A DNA stretch of 35,088 nt from Gordonia alkanivorans NBRC 16433 (GCF_000225505.1 NZ_BACI01000114.1:1-35088), one strand, 5' to 3'. Numbered from the stretch's first letter, positions 8,977-16,639 are shown. A program made the numbers and translations. The notes: generated from the sequence alone by a model not told the origin.

Positions 8977-9021
8977 AGAATGCGTCGTGAGTATCGGTTT
9001 CCGATACTCACGACGCATTCT
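8977..9021 (-). terminator. 45-bp perfect hairpin after the aldehyde dehydrogenase-DUF779 operon
   Basis: Two perfectly complementary 21-base arms (8977-8997 and 9001-9021) flank a 3-base loop TTT (AAA on the minus strand). It begins 13 nt after the DUF779 stop codon in the direction of transcription and ends 42 nt before the next minus-strand gene. There is no U-tract, so it would be an intrinsic hairpin-only (I-shaped) terminator of the kind proposed for actinobacteria. Its length and perfection exceed the other hairpins in the window. Confidence 0.7.
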
Positions 9022-9034
9022 GTGGACTGGCCGG

Positions 9035-9460
9035 TCAGGGCCCGGCGGTCGCGCCCGTCAAGGGTGGCGACGCGGCGAGGAGTTGGTTCTCCTCCTCGGT
9101 GAAAGCTCGCGCCCGCGAGAGGAATCGAACGCCCTCGGGCGCTTCCAGACTGAACCCGGCACCGCGCCCCTTCACGACGTCGAGGATGAGCTGCGTGTGC
9201 TTCCACAGCTCGAACTGGTCACCGTTGATCCAGACCCGCACTGCCGGAATGGGTTCGGGGAGTTCGATCTCGCCGACCAGCACGTCGCGCTGGCCGACCC
9301 GGTACTCCCCCACCGGATAACACATCGGGGCCGAGCCGTCACAGCATCCACCGGACTGGTGGATCATGAGTCCGCCGTGCAACTCCGACAACTTGGTCAG
9401 GAGCTGCACGGCGGCGTCTGTGGCGACCACCCGATCAGGAGCAATCTGTTCGGTGGTCAT
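9035..9460 (-). CDS. DUF779 domain-containing protein
   Basis: A 141-aa protein, MTTEQIAPDRVVAT..., whose ATG is preceded by GAAGGTG. The DUF779 hallmark HQSGGCCDGSAPMCYP, with adjacent Cys and a third Cys nearby, is present around residues 34-49. DUF779 genes are habitually adjacent to NAD-dependent aldehyde dehydrogenases of the ExaC/AldB type. That is the case here, 32 bp downstream of the dehydrogenase stop, so the two are an operon. The molecular role is not established; the Cys cluster suggests metal binding or redox activity, which is inference. Confidence 0.88.
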   Translation of the reverse strand: MTTEQIAPDRVVATDAAVQLLTKLSELHGGLMIHQSGGCCDGSAPMCYPVGEYRVGQRDVLVGEIELPEPIPAVRVWINGDQFELWKHTQLILDVVKGRGAGFSLEAPEGVRFLSRARAFTEEENQLLAASPPLTGATAGP

Positions 9461-9492
9461 TCTCAATCACCTTCTGTGGGTTGGTGAGTGGC

Positions 9493-11016
9493 TCAGAAGA
9501 AGCCCTTCGCGTTCTGAGCGTAGCCGACCAGGAGGTTCTTGGTCTGCTGGTAGTGCTCGAGCATCATCAGGTGGTTCTCGCGACCGATGCCGGACTGCTT
9601 GTAGCCGCCGAAGGCAGCGTGTGCCGGGTAGTCGTGGTAGGTGTTGGTCCACACACGACCGGCCTGGATCTCGCGGCCCGCACGGTAGGCGGTCGCACCG
9701 TCGCGGCTCCACACGCCGGCACCGAGGCCGTACAGGGTGTCGTTGGCGATGTGCATGGCGTCGGAGAAGTCCTTGAAGGTGGTGACCGCGAGGACCGGGC
9801 CGAAGATCTCCTCCTGGAAGATGCGCATCTTGTTGTTGCCCTGGAAGACCGTCGGCTTGATGTAGAAGCCGCCGGACAGGTCGCCACCGAGATCCGCGAC
9901 CTCGCCGCCGGTGAGCACCTGGGCGCCCTCGTCGCGACCGATGGCCAGGTACGACGAGATCTTCTCGAACTGGTCGTTCGATGCCTGTGCACCCATCATG
10001 GTGTCGGTGTCGAGCGGGTTGCCCTGCTTGATCTTCGAGACGCGGTCGACGGCCTTGGCGATGAACTCGTCGTAGATGTCCTGCTGGATCAGCGCGCGGC
10101 TCGGGCAGGTGCACACCTCGCCCTGGTTGAGCGCGAACATCGAGAAGCCTTCCAACGCACGGTCGAGGAAGCCGTCGTCGGATGCCATGACGTCGTTGAA
10201 GAAGATGTTGGGGCTCTTGCCACCGAGCTCGAGGGTGACCGGGATCAGGTTCTCCGACGCGTACTGCATGATCAGGCGTCCGGTGGTGGTCTCACCGGTG
10301 AAGGCGATCTTGCGGATGCGGTTGCTCGAGGCGAGGGGCTTGCCGGCCTCGACGCCGAATCCGTTGACCACGTTGAGAACACCGGCGGGCAGCAGGTCGC
10401 TGATGAGGCTCACCAGGTAGAGGATCGACGCCGGGGTCTGCTCGGCGGGCTTGAGCACCACCGCGTTGCCGGCGGCGAGAGCCGGGGCGAGCTTCCAGAC
10501 GGCCATGAGGATCGGGAAGTTCCACGGGATGATCTGGCCGACGACGCCGAGCGGCTCGTGGAAGTGGTACGCCACGGTGTCTTCGTCGATCTCCGAGATC
10601 CCGCCCTGCTGGGCGCGCAGCGCACCGGCGAAGTAGCGGAAGTGATCGATAGCGAGCGGGATGTCGGCGGCGAGCGTCTCACGGACGGCCTTGCCGTTGT
10701 CCCAGGTCTCGGCGACCGCGAGCTTCTCGAGGTTCTCCTCCATGCGGTCGGCGATGCGGAGCAGTGCGAGGGAGCGCTCGGCGACGGGGGTCTTGCCCCA
10801 CGCCGGGGCGGCCTTGTGGGCGGCGTCGAGGGCGAGGTCGATGTCCTCGGCGGTCGAGCGGGCGACCTCACAGAACGTCTTGCCGTCCACCGGCGACGGG
10901 TTCTCGAAGTACTGGCCCTTCACCGGCGGGGTCCACTGGCCGCCGATCCAGTTGTCGTAGCGCGACTCGTAGCTCATCACCGAGCCATCGGCACCGGGCT
11001 TTGCGAAGACGGTCAT
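9493..11016 (-). CDS. NAD-dependent aldehyde dehydrogenase (ExaC/AldB type)
   Basis: A 507-aa enzyme with the family's usual length. The ATG follows AAGGAG by a few bases and gives MTVFAKPGADGSVMSYESRY; the longer frame upstream is not supported. Visible motifs are IIPWNFP (cofactor-site Asn167), the general-base Glu263 in TLELGGKSPN, and the nucleophile Cys302 in LNQGEVCTCPSR, with a second Cys two residues later. It oxidises acetaldehyde or other short aldehydes to carboxylates with NAD+. Downstream is DUF779; upstream on the same strand is the GAF-domain regulator, 193 bp away, probably its activator. Likely role: the aldehyde step in alcohol or diol catabolism. Confidence 0.93.
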   Translation of the reverse strand: MTVFAKPGADGSVMSYESRYDNWIGGQWTPPVKGQYFENPSPVDGKTFCEVARSTAEDIDLALDAAHKAAPAWGKTPVAERSLALLRIADRMEENLEKLAVAETWDNGKAVRETLAADIPLAIDHFRYFAGALRAQQGGISEIDEDTVAYHFHEPLGVVGQIIPWNFPILMAVWKLAPALAAGNAVVLKPAEQTPASILYLVSLISDLLPAGVLNVVNGFGVEAGKPLASSNRIRKIAFTGETTTGRLIMQYASENLIPVTLELGGKSPNIFFNDVMASDDGFLDRALEGFSMFALNQGEVCTCPSRALIQQDIYDEFIAKAVDRVSKIKQGNPLDTDTMMGAQASNDQFEKISSYLAIGRDEGAQVLTGGEVADLGGDLSGGFYIKPTVFQGNNKMRIFQEEIFGPVLAVTTFKDFSDAMHIANDTLYGLGAGVWSRDGATAYRAGREIQAGRVWTNTYHDYPAHAAFGGYKQSGIGRENHLMMLEHYQQTKNLLVGYAQNAKGFF

Positions 11017-11121
11017 GGTCACTCCTTGCGTGTCGGCCTCTTCTCGAGGGCGCTGGACTCTGTCACGTAGGACACCCCTGGACGTCCGATGTGATCTGTT
11101 CCACACAGTAGGTGTGAGCTC

Positions 11122-11140
11122 GTTGCACGAGGGTTGCAAC
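11122..11140. promoter_or_regulatory. GTTGCA direct repeats upstream of the aldehyde dehydrogenase gene
   Basis: GTTGCA occurs at 11122-11127 and 11133-11138, exactly 11 bp or one helical turn apart. The second copy sits in a palindromic GTTGCAAC. It lies about 106-124 bp upstream of the dehydrogenase start, a position suited to an activator such as the adjacent GAF/AcoR-like protein. Nearby at 11088-11104 is a second partly symmetrical tract, TGTGATCTGTTCCACAC. Confidence 0.35.
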
Positions 11141-11209
11141 GTTCGCAATGCGCCCTGACCAGCCCTGTTGCCGGCTGCGACTCCCCACCGGCTGAGCTCC
11201 GTCGAAGCC

Positions 11210-12517
11210 TCAGACCCCGTAACGCTTGTCGAGCAACCTGATGCGGCCGCCGACGACGGCGCGGTCGGGGTGCCCGACCGGCAGACGGTGTTCGAGGCGA
11301 CGCCACGCAACGAGGTCGTCGCGCCCGTGGACCGACGACGTCCACTTGCGCAGCGCGGCGACGTCGCCACCGGCGATGAGGCGTGACCGGAGGTCCTCAC
11401 GCAGTTCCTCGAAGATCTCCGCGATGCCCGGCGCCGTCGACTCGACCAGCAATCCACCGCGGCCGAGGTCGTCGACCACCGACGCCAGGTCGGTTCCGCT
11501 CTCGATGCGGGACCGGATGTCGGAGATGTCGGAGGAGATGTCGAGAGTGAGGCGGTAGGGCCGGCTCGCGACGACGTCGGCGCCGAGATCGCGTCGTAGC
11601 CGGGAGATCTCGGCGCGCACGCTCACCGGATCGAGCCCCTCCTCGGCGAGCTTCAGGGCCAGCTGCTCGGTGTTGAGTCCCTCCGGAAAGGCCTGCAGCA
11701 GAACGAGGATCTCCGCGTGCCGCGGCGACACGGTGCGTGCACTGGTCGCGTCGGCGGTGCGGCGCCAGCGATGCGGACCGTCCCCGAGGACGGTGAGGTG
11801 GGCGGCGCTCGACCGCGCGACACCCGTGTGGAAGGTCGCCGGGTCGGCGAGGTCCACGGCGCTCGACTGCAGTTCCCGCTCCACCGCGGCGACCACCGAC
11901 CGGACCGCCGCGAGCGCGAACGGGGCCGCGACCTCGCGTCCGCCGGTCACGTCGATCACGCCGATGACGTGCCCGGTGAACGGATCGTGCACCGGCGCCG
12001 CGGCGCAACTCCATTCCTGGACCGGACCGGCGAAGTGTTCGGGACCGACGATCTGGACACCGCGGTCGACGGCCAGGGCGAGACCGGGCGCGTTGGTGCC
12101 GACCGCTTCCTCGCTCCAGACCGAGCCCTCGACGAAGTTGATGTTGCCGGCCTTGTCCCGCGCGGCGGAGTCCCCCTCGACCCACAGCAGCCGTCCGACC
12201 TGGTCGGTCAGCGCGACGACGACTCCGGTGTCGGCGATCGCGTCGACCATGAGTGACTGGACCAGGGGTCGGACCGCGGTGATCGGGTGGGTCGCGCGGT
12301 ACTCGGCGAACTCGTCGGCGGTCATCGTCGACACTGCTTCGCCGGTCGGCAACCCGTCGGCCGGACTGCCGTCGCTGGGATCGATGCCTCGGCTCAGTGA
12401 GCGAGCCCAGGAGTCACGGACGATGGAGCGGACCGCGTCCGTCGGGGGCGTGACACCGGAGAGGAATTCCTCATACGCACGGCGGATGCGTGTCGCCACC
12501 GCAGCCGCGTCAGTCAT
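11210..12517 (-). CDS. GAF-domain transcriptional regulator, AcoR-like without AAA+ domain
   Basis: A 435-aa protein; the ATG follows GGAGGG and gives MTDAAAVATRIRRAYEEFL. The N-terminal half resembles the sensor of AcoR-type activators, with RDSWARSLSRGIDP and a GAF domain (roughly residues 75-220) containing VVVALTDQVGRLLWVEGD and NFVEGSVWSEEAVGTNAPG. The C-terminal part (about residues 240-330) has a winged-helix-like segment (SPRHAEILVLLQAFPEGLNTE), followed by a helical tail. The sigma-54-interacting AAA+ module of classical AcoR is absent. That fits an actinobacterium lacking sigma-54 and implies activation by another mechanism. The position directly upstream of the aldehyde dehydrogenase operon makes it the likely regulator. 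Confidence 0.8.
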   Translation of the reverse strand: MTDAAAVATRIRRAYEEFLSGVTPPTDAVRSIVRDSWARSLSRGIDPSDGSPADGLPTGEAVSTMTADEFAEYRATHPITAVRPLVQSLMVDAIADTGVVVALTDQVGRLLWVEGDSAARDKAGNINFVEGSVWSEEAVGTNAPGLALAVDRGVQIVGPEHFAGPVQEWSCAAAPVHDPFTGHVIGVIDVTGGREVAAPFALAAVRSVVAAVERELQSSAVDLADPATFHTGVARSSAAHLTVLGDGPHRWRRTADATSARTVSPRHAEILVLLQAFPEGLNTEQLALKLAEEGLDPVSVRAEISRLRRDLGADVVASRPYRLTLDISSDISDIRSRIESGTDLASVVDDLGRGGLLVESTAPGIAEIFEELREDLRSRLIAGGDVAALRKWTSSVHGRDDLVAWRRLEHRLPVGHPDRAVVGGRIRLLDKRYGV

Positions 12518-12617
12518 GCGCCCTCCGTCACTCGCCATATGCCGACGATTCTGCCTGGGAAACTGTGATCCCGGCAACAATCCGGGTTCACCAGCGTGTA
12601 GAGACTACTCGCCCTGG

Positions 12618-13451
12618 TCAAGCGAACCGTGAGGAGAACTCCCGCGGCGTCATGCCGGTGACGGCCTTGAAGTCGCGCACGAAGTGGGCCTCGTCGGCGT
12701 AGGACAGTTCGGCGGCGAGGGCGGCCAGGGTCTCGTCGGGTTCGCGAAGACGTTCGGCAGCCTCCTGGAGGCGTCGGCGCTGGATCAGCCATTTGGGGGT
12801 GAGCCCGAGGCGGCGACGGGTGAGTCGTTGCAGGCTGCGTTCGGTGACGTGGAACCGATCGCAGATCTGCGCGACCGCTATCACCGTCGAATCGTTCTCC
12901 ACCCAGTCGACGATCGCGTTGACCAGGCGACCGTCGTCGTCCATCGGCAGATACCCGCGCAGCCAGTTCTCGACGATGTCGGTCGCGTCGCGCTGGGTGT
13001 CCTCGTCCTCCGGCGCACGTTCCATCACCGCACGTACCGACCGCGCGAGGTCGGTGCCGGACTCGCCGAAGACCACCGACAGTTCATCGAACCGGTCGGT
13101 CCACTGCGCGACGTCTCCCACCAGCAACCCTCCGGCTCCCGGGGTGAACATCACGCCGACCGCCCATCCGTCACCGGTGAGGACCGTCTCCGACAGGCCG
13201 GTGACCACTCCGTAGAAACGGGCGTAGGTGTTGCTCACGACGAGCAGGCACACGGGGTACTGCAGCACCCGTTGCGGCGCCGCGGCCCCGGGCGGTACCG
13301 ACCAGACCGGCACCCAGAATCGGCGCAGCATCTCGTCGAGGTCGGGGCTCGGCGCCCACCGACCGATGCGGTAACTCGCGTCCGCAGGGTCGACGAGGTG
13401 CGCGCGCTCGACGTCGTCGAGTCGCGTCGATCCCGAGTTGTCGGGTTTCAT
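12618..13451 (-). CDS. AraC-family transcriptional regulator
   Basis: A 277-aa protein beginning MKPDNSGSTRLDDVERAH. The N-terminal part (about 30-170) is a sensor-type domain (YRIGRWAPSPDLDEMLRRFWVPVW...QYPVCLLVVS), like the DUF6597 regulators. The C-terminal part (about 170-275) is the double helix-turn-helix of AraC proteins, with ICDRFHVTERSLQRLTRRRLG and the signature ELSYADEAHFVRDFKAVTG. The start is 37 bp from the divergent TIGR03086-family gene, so one small intergenic region must serve both. Regulation of that neighbour is the simplest reading. The ligand is unknown. The ribosome site is weak. Confidence 0.88.
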   Translation of the reverse strand: MKPDNSGSTRLDDVERAHLVDPADASYRIGRWAPSPDLDEMLRRFWVPVWSVPPGAAAPQRVLQYPVCLLVVSNTYARFYGVVTGLSETVLTGDGWAVGVMFTPGAGGLLVGDVAQWTDRFDELSVVFGESGTDLARSVRAVMERAPEDEDTQRDATDIVENWLRGYLPMDDDGRLVNAIVDWVENDSTVIAVAQICDRFHVTERSLQRLTRRRLGLTPKWLIQRRRLQEAAERLREPDETLAALAAELSYADEAHFVRDFKAVTGMTPREFSSRFA

Positions 13452-13488
13452 CAATCACCGTCCCGTGCAGTGGAGCTTGACTGTCATC

Positions 13489-14049
13489 ATGACCACCACC
13501 ACTGACAATTCACCACTACTGAACCGCTACAACTCCTACGCCGACGGCTTCGGCGACGTCCTCGCGGCCGTGCCCGCCGACGCCTGGACCAACCCCTCGC
13601 CGTGCGACGGGTGGACTGCCCGCGACGTCGTCGGGCACGTCGTCGACACCCAGCGGGACTTCTTCGCCGGACACGGCGTCGACCTCGGTCCCGTCCCGGC
13701 GCTCGACGATCCCGCGGCGGCCTGGCACAGCCATCGGGACGCCGTCGCCGCCCGCCTCGCCGACCCGTCCATCGCCGACCATGCCTTCGACGGCCACTTC
13801 GGTCCGACCACCATCGGCGAGACCTTGATCCGTTTCTACGGTTTCGACATGATCGCCCATCGATGGGACATCGCCACCGCGGTCGGCCTCGACCACCGCT
13901 TCACCGACGAGCAGCTCGACGAGATGGAAGCCGCAGCCGACGGATTCGGGGATGCGCTCTACTCCGAGGGGGTCTGCGAACACATCGACGTCCCGGCCGG
14001 CGCCGATCGCCAGACCGCGCTGCTCGCCCGGCTGGGGAGGCGGGCCTGA
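13489..14049 (+). CDS. TIGR03086-family metal-binding protein (DinB/MDMPI-like fold)
   Basis: A 186-aa protein, MTTTTDNSPLLNRYNSYADGF. It shows the helical-bundle pattern of the maleylpyruvate isomerase/DinB superfamily: PSPCDGWTARDVVGHVVDTQRDFF (first metal-ligand His region, about residues 38-62) and FYGFDMIAHRWDIATAVGLD (second His region, about 115-140). Members of this superfamily in actinobacteria are thought to be mycothiol- or metal-dependent transferases and isomerases; the substrate here is unknown. The upstream start at 13438 would overlap the divergent AraC gene, so the ATG at 13489 is preferred. The nearest purine-rich box (TGGAG) lies about 13 nt upstream, longer than ideal. Confidence 0.85.
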   Translation: MTTTTDNSPLLNRYNSYADGFGDVLAAVPADAWTNPSPCDGWTARDVVGHVVDTQRDFFAGHGVDLGPVPALDDPAAAWHSHRDAVAARLADPSIADHAFDGHFGPTTIGETLIRFYGFDMIAHRWDIATAVGLDHRFTDEQLDEMEAAADGFGDALYSEGVCEHIDVPAGADRQTALLARLGRRA

Positions 14050-14116
14050 CTCAGCGCCTCAATCGAGGGCCGCGTCGAAGCCGCCCGATCAGAGCCGGCG
14101 GACCAGCCGAAGCAGC

Positions 14117-14773
14117 TCACACTCGACCGGATTCGTGCCAACCGATCCCCAGCGCACGCGCCACCGCGAGCGTCACGGAGAGGAGAACGAGGACGACGCA
14201 CACCACCACGAGCCACGTCGAGGTGGTGGTGGAGAACCCCAGAAGCCATGCGCTTCCGATGCCGGCCAGGGTCGCGATCACGGCGCCGACGGGCAGCACG
14301 ATGGCCGTGGTCCGGGTTGTGGCTCTCGCTGCGGGATCACCTCCCGCCCGCAGGACCCAGTGGACCGAGGCCAGTGCCAGACCGTAGGCAACGGCACTAG
14401 TCACCGCGTACAGCACCAGCGGCGTCATCCCGCCGGGCAGTTCGGCTGCGTTGTATGCCAGTGCCAAGGCCGGAAGAACTCCCACCGCGCACCCTCCAAG
14501 GCCCGCAACAACAGTGACGCCCATGCGTCGGCGTTCGTCGATCCGCGCGCCGGCGATACCCAGGACCACGCCGGTCAGCAGCCCCACTATGGCGCCCACG
14601 GCCGCGACGACGAGGTACCGGCCGGGTTCCGAGACGGTGACGGGCCCTCCGGCAAATGAGGAGATCGCGTAGAACTCGCCGAAGCCCGGCCCTGAGAGTC
14701 CGTCGAACAACGCGGTCGTCAGCACCGCGACCACACTTCCCGCGAACATCAACCACAGACAGAGTCGACCCAT
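14117..14773 (-). CDS. Polytopic membrane protein of unknown function
   Basis: A 218-aa protein starting MGRLCLWLMFAGSVVAV, with AGGA about 8 nt before the ATG; a GTG six codons upstream is an alternative. There are about six hydrophobic segments, including YLVVAAVGAIVGLLTGVVLG, VTVVAGLGGCAVGVLPALAL, TPLVLYAVTSAVAYGLAL, AIVLPVGAVIATLAGIGSAW and TWLVVVCVVLVLLSVTLAVA. No enzymatic or transporter motif is recognised. It is convergent with the TIGR03086 gene and lies just downstream of another small membrane-protein gene on the same strand (39-bp gap), so the two may be co-transcribed. Confidence 0.7.
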   Translation of the reverse strand: MGRLCLWLMFAGSVVAVLTTALFDGLSGPGFGEFYAISSFAGGPVTVSEPGRYLVVAAVGAIVGLLTGVVLGIAGARIDERRRMGVTVVAGLGGCAVGVLPALALAYNAAELPGGMTPLVLYAVTSAVAYGLALASVHWVLRAGGDPAARATTRTTAIVLPVGAVIATLAGIGSAWLLGFSTTTSTWLVVVCVVLVLLSVTLAVARALGIGWHESGRV

Positions 14774-14812
14774 GCACGCATCCTGCCGCACACGGGTCCC
14801 CAGGGGGCGTAG

Positions 14813-15067
14813 CTACGGAATCCAGCCATTGCGTCGTGGATGACGCACCCGCAGGTAGCTGTAGATGTACGTACTCAGCAGCAACGCGACACCGGCGCCG
14901 ATCGCCGGCCACAGGAAGGCATTGTCGAGGGAGTCGCGGACGGCCGCGACAGCCCAGCCGATCACGAACAGGACCAGGACGATCGTCGCGAGGATGCGGA
15001 TCACGAGGACCAGGGTGGCGACCAACGCCCACACCGCTTCCCGCGTCCGAGCCGACAATCCTGCCAT
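14813..15067 (-). CDS. Small two-helix membrane protein
   Basis: An 84-aa protein, MAGLSARTREAVWALVATLV. Two strong hydrophobic helices are separated by a short charged loop (RDSLDN): about residues 13-39 (rich in Val/Ile/Leu) and about 47-66 (LWPAIGAGVALLLSTYIYSY). The tail is basic (RVRHPRRNGW). The longer frame extending upstream has no start support and crosses the divergent yccF gene, so it was discarded. The ribosome site is poor. It is divergent from yccF with a 96-bp spacer. Function unknown. Confidence 0.65.
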   Translation of the reverse strand: MAGLSARTREAVWALVATLVLVIRILATIVLVLFVIGWAVAAVRDSLDNAFLWPAIGAGVALLLSTYIYSYLRVRHPRRNGWIP

Positions 15068-15163
15068 GAGGTCCCATCGTAGTGCGCTCCGCCCGCACGG
15101 CGGCAGGTCAGTGCTGGTCACGCTTTTGTCCCCACCGCGCCCCGACGCGTACACAATGGACAG

Positions 15164-15571
15164 ATGAAGACCATCCTCAACGTCATCTGGCTGCTGCTGT
15201 GCGGCCTGTGGATGGCGATCGGCTACGTCATCGCCGGCATCATCTGCTGCATCCTGATCATCACCATCCCGTTCGGCATCGCCTCGTTCCGGATGGCCAA
15301 CTACGCACTCTGGCCCTTCGGACGCACCGTCATCCGCAAACCGACCGCGGGCGCGGGCTCGATGATCGGCAATGTCATCTGGATCGTCGTCGCCGGACTG
15401 TGGCTGGCCCTCGGCCACATCACCACCGGCCTCGCCCTCTGCATCACCATCATCGGCATTCCGCTCGGCATCGCGAGCTTCAAGATGGTGCCGATCTCGC
15501 TGCTCCCCCTCGGCGCCGAGATCGTTCCCACCGACCAGCAGATGCCGGGCGGCGTCCCCGCACGTATGTGA
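15164..15571 (+). CDS. yccF: YccF-family inner-membrane protein
   Basis: A 135-aa protein with two internally repeated halves, each carrying the YccF signature: NVIWLLLCGLWMAIGYVIAG...IITIPFGIASFRMA and NVIWIVVAGLWLALGHITTG...IIGIPLGIASFKMV. Four hydrophobic helices are predicted. The family is widespread, small, and of unknown biochemical role. The second repeat ends LLPLGAEIVPTDQQMPGG, a normal family C-terminus. A SigK-like promoter begins 11 bp after its stop codon and would serve the next gene. Confidence 0.92.
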   Translation: MKTILNVIWLLLCGLWMAIGYVIAGIICCILIITIPFGIASFRMANYALWPFGRTVIRKPTAGAGSMIGNVIWIVVAGLWLALGHITTGLALCITIIGIPLGIASFKMVPISLLPLGAEIVPTDQQMPGGVPARM

Positions 15572-15581
15572 GACGCCCGAC

Positions 15582-15609
15582 CCATCCGAGTCGGTCGTCG
15601 TTTCCGAAG
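15582..15609 (+). promoter_or_regulatory. SigK-like promoter upstream of the rskA-like gene
   Basis: CCATCC at 15582-15587 and CCGAAG at 15604-15609 are separated by 16 bp. The mycobacterial SigK consensus, as I recall it, is CCATCC...CCGAAT with a spacer of about this length. The match is 6/6 and 5/6. A transcript starting about 7 nt after the -10 would begin at about 15616, giving a leader of roughly 130 nt before the rskA-like start. The assignment rests on similarity to the elements at 30261, 30307 and 31277 in this window. Confidence 0.5.
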
Positions 15610-15616
15610 AAAGGGC

Positions 15617-15715
15617 ATGAGCTTCACGCCCGGGCCCCTTCGAGCGTCGCCGCTCTGCGTCCGCGGATGCGGGCGGGTACCTGCCGCCCATCGGAAGGAC
15701 AGCAGCAGAAGGTGA
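15617..15715 (+). CDS. Possible 32-codon upstream ORF in the rskA-like leader
   Basis: An ATG with AAAGGG immediately before it opens a 32-residue frame, MSFTPGPLRASPLCVRGCGR and onward, ending 33 bp before the rskA-like start. The predicted transcription start of the SigK-like promoter falls within a base or two of this ATG, so it could be translated as a leaderless peptide. The Cys-x3-Cys pair is noted. No homologue is recognised and such short frames are frequent by chance in GC-rich DNA. Confidence 0.18.
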   Translation: MSFTPGPLRASPLCVRGCGRVPAAHRKDSSRR

Positions 15716-15748
15716 ACGCGGTACGACGGCGAGGGAAGGAGGTGTGCG

Positions 15749-16627
15749 ATGTCTGACCATCTCGATCCCGAGGCAGCAGAACTGCTCGAACTCGCACCGG
15801 TGGTCGGGTTGAACGCATTGTCCTCCGAGGAGCTACGCGAGATCGAGGCGCGGGTCGCGACCGCCGACGAGGAGTTCCGCGAGCTGTTCGCCACACAGGT
15901 CCGGGCGACCCGGGAGGCCATGGCCGCGATCAGCGCCGCCACCGCCACTCCACCCCCACCCTCGCTGCGTGACCGGGTACTGACCGCGGCACGCGCCGAG
16001 GCCGGCCTGGACCGGCCGTCGGCACCGGCACCGGATGTCGCGCCGACCCCGACGGTCACCCCAGTCCCGGAACCCCAAGTCCCGGAACCTGAAGACCCCC
16101 AGCCAGAAGCCCCGCAGCCAGAGGTCGCCCAACCACCCGCGGACCTCGATGCGCGACGCCCTCGACGCTCTCGTCGGTTCACCTACCTGACCGCTGCAGC
16201 CGTCGCCGCGATCGCGGCCGGCGCCCTCGGTTGGGCAGTCGGACTGTCGAGCTCCGACGAACCGGGCGCTCCCCCACCGGTCGCAGCACCGGCCGAGCAG
16301 GTGTTCTCCGCCGACGACCTGCGGTCGACGAGCGCACCGGTTGCCACCGGGAGTGCCACTGTGTACGTGGCGCAGTCCACCGATACCGCTGTGCTGGTGA
16401 TGAATTCGGTGCCGCCACCCGAACCCGGCACCGTGTACCAGATGTGGCTCGTCGGGCCCGGCGGCACGCGTTCGGCCGGCACCATGACCGACGAGGACGT
16501 CGAACCGGTCACCACCGCGGTGCTGTCCGGGATCAACACGGCCGATGCCCTGGCGTTCACCGTCGAACCGCCCGGCGGCTCTGCGCAGCCGACCAGTTCA
16601 CCGGTCGCACAGTTGTCGTTGAGCTGA
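15749..16627 (+). CDS. rskA: RskA-like anti-sigma factor, no adjacent sigma gene
   Basis: A 292-aa protein whose ATG has a strong AGGAGGT site 7 nt upstream. Residues 1-85 are the cytoplasmic anti-sigma domain (DPEAAELLELAPVVGLNALS, then a helical segment). Residues 88-133 are an unusual Pro/Glu-rich linker with PEPQVPEPEDPQPEAPQPE. A membrane helix follows at 144-166, and an extracytoplasmic RskA-type domain contains VYQMWLVGPGGTRSAGTM. M. tuberculosis RskA is about 232 aa, so the linker is an expansion. RskA holds SigK inactive until regulated intramembrane proteolysis. Here no sigK lies beside it; the upstream gene is yccF and the downstream gene is convergent ligB. The anti-sigma family call is firm. 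SigK as the partner is supported only by the promoter elements in this window. Confidence 0.83.
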   Translation: MSDHLDPEAAELLELAPVVGLNALSSEELREIEARVATADEEFRELFATQVRATREAMAAISAATATPPPPSLRDRVLTAARAEAGLDRPSAPAPDVAPTPTVTPVPEPQVPEPEDPQPEAPQPEVAQPPADLDARRPRRSRRFTYLTAAAVAAIAAGALGWAVGLSSSDEPGAPPPVAAPAEQVFSADDLRSTSAPVATGSATVYVAQSTDTAVLVMNSVPPPEPGTVYQMWLVGPGGTRSAGTMTDEDVEPVTTAVLSGINTADALAFTVEPPGGSAQPTSSPVAQLSLS

Positions 16628-16639
16628 TTCCCGGAGCCG

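Noticed and set aside
8935..9018. N-terminal extension of the membrane protein at 8392-8934
   Set aside because: It would translate one arm of the 45-bp hairpin; the ATG at 8934 gives a normal N-terminus.
15572..15748. A degraded sigK gene upstream of the rskA-like gene
   Set aside because: All three plus-strand frames were read and none shows sigma region 2 or 4 sequence.
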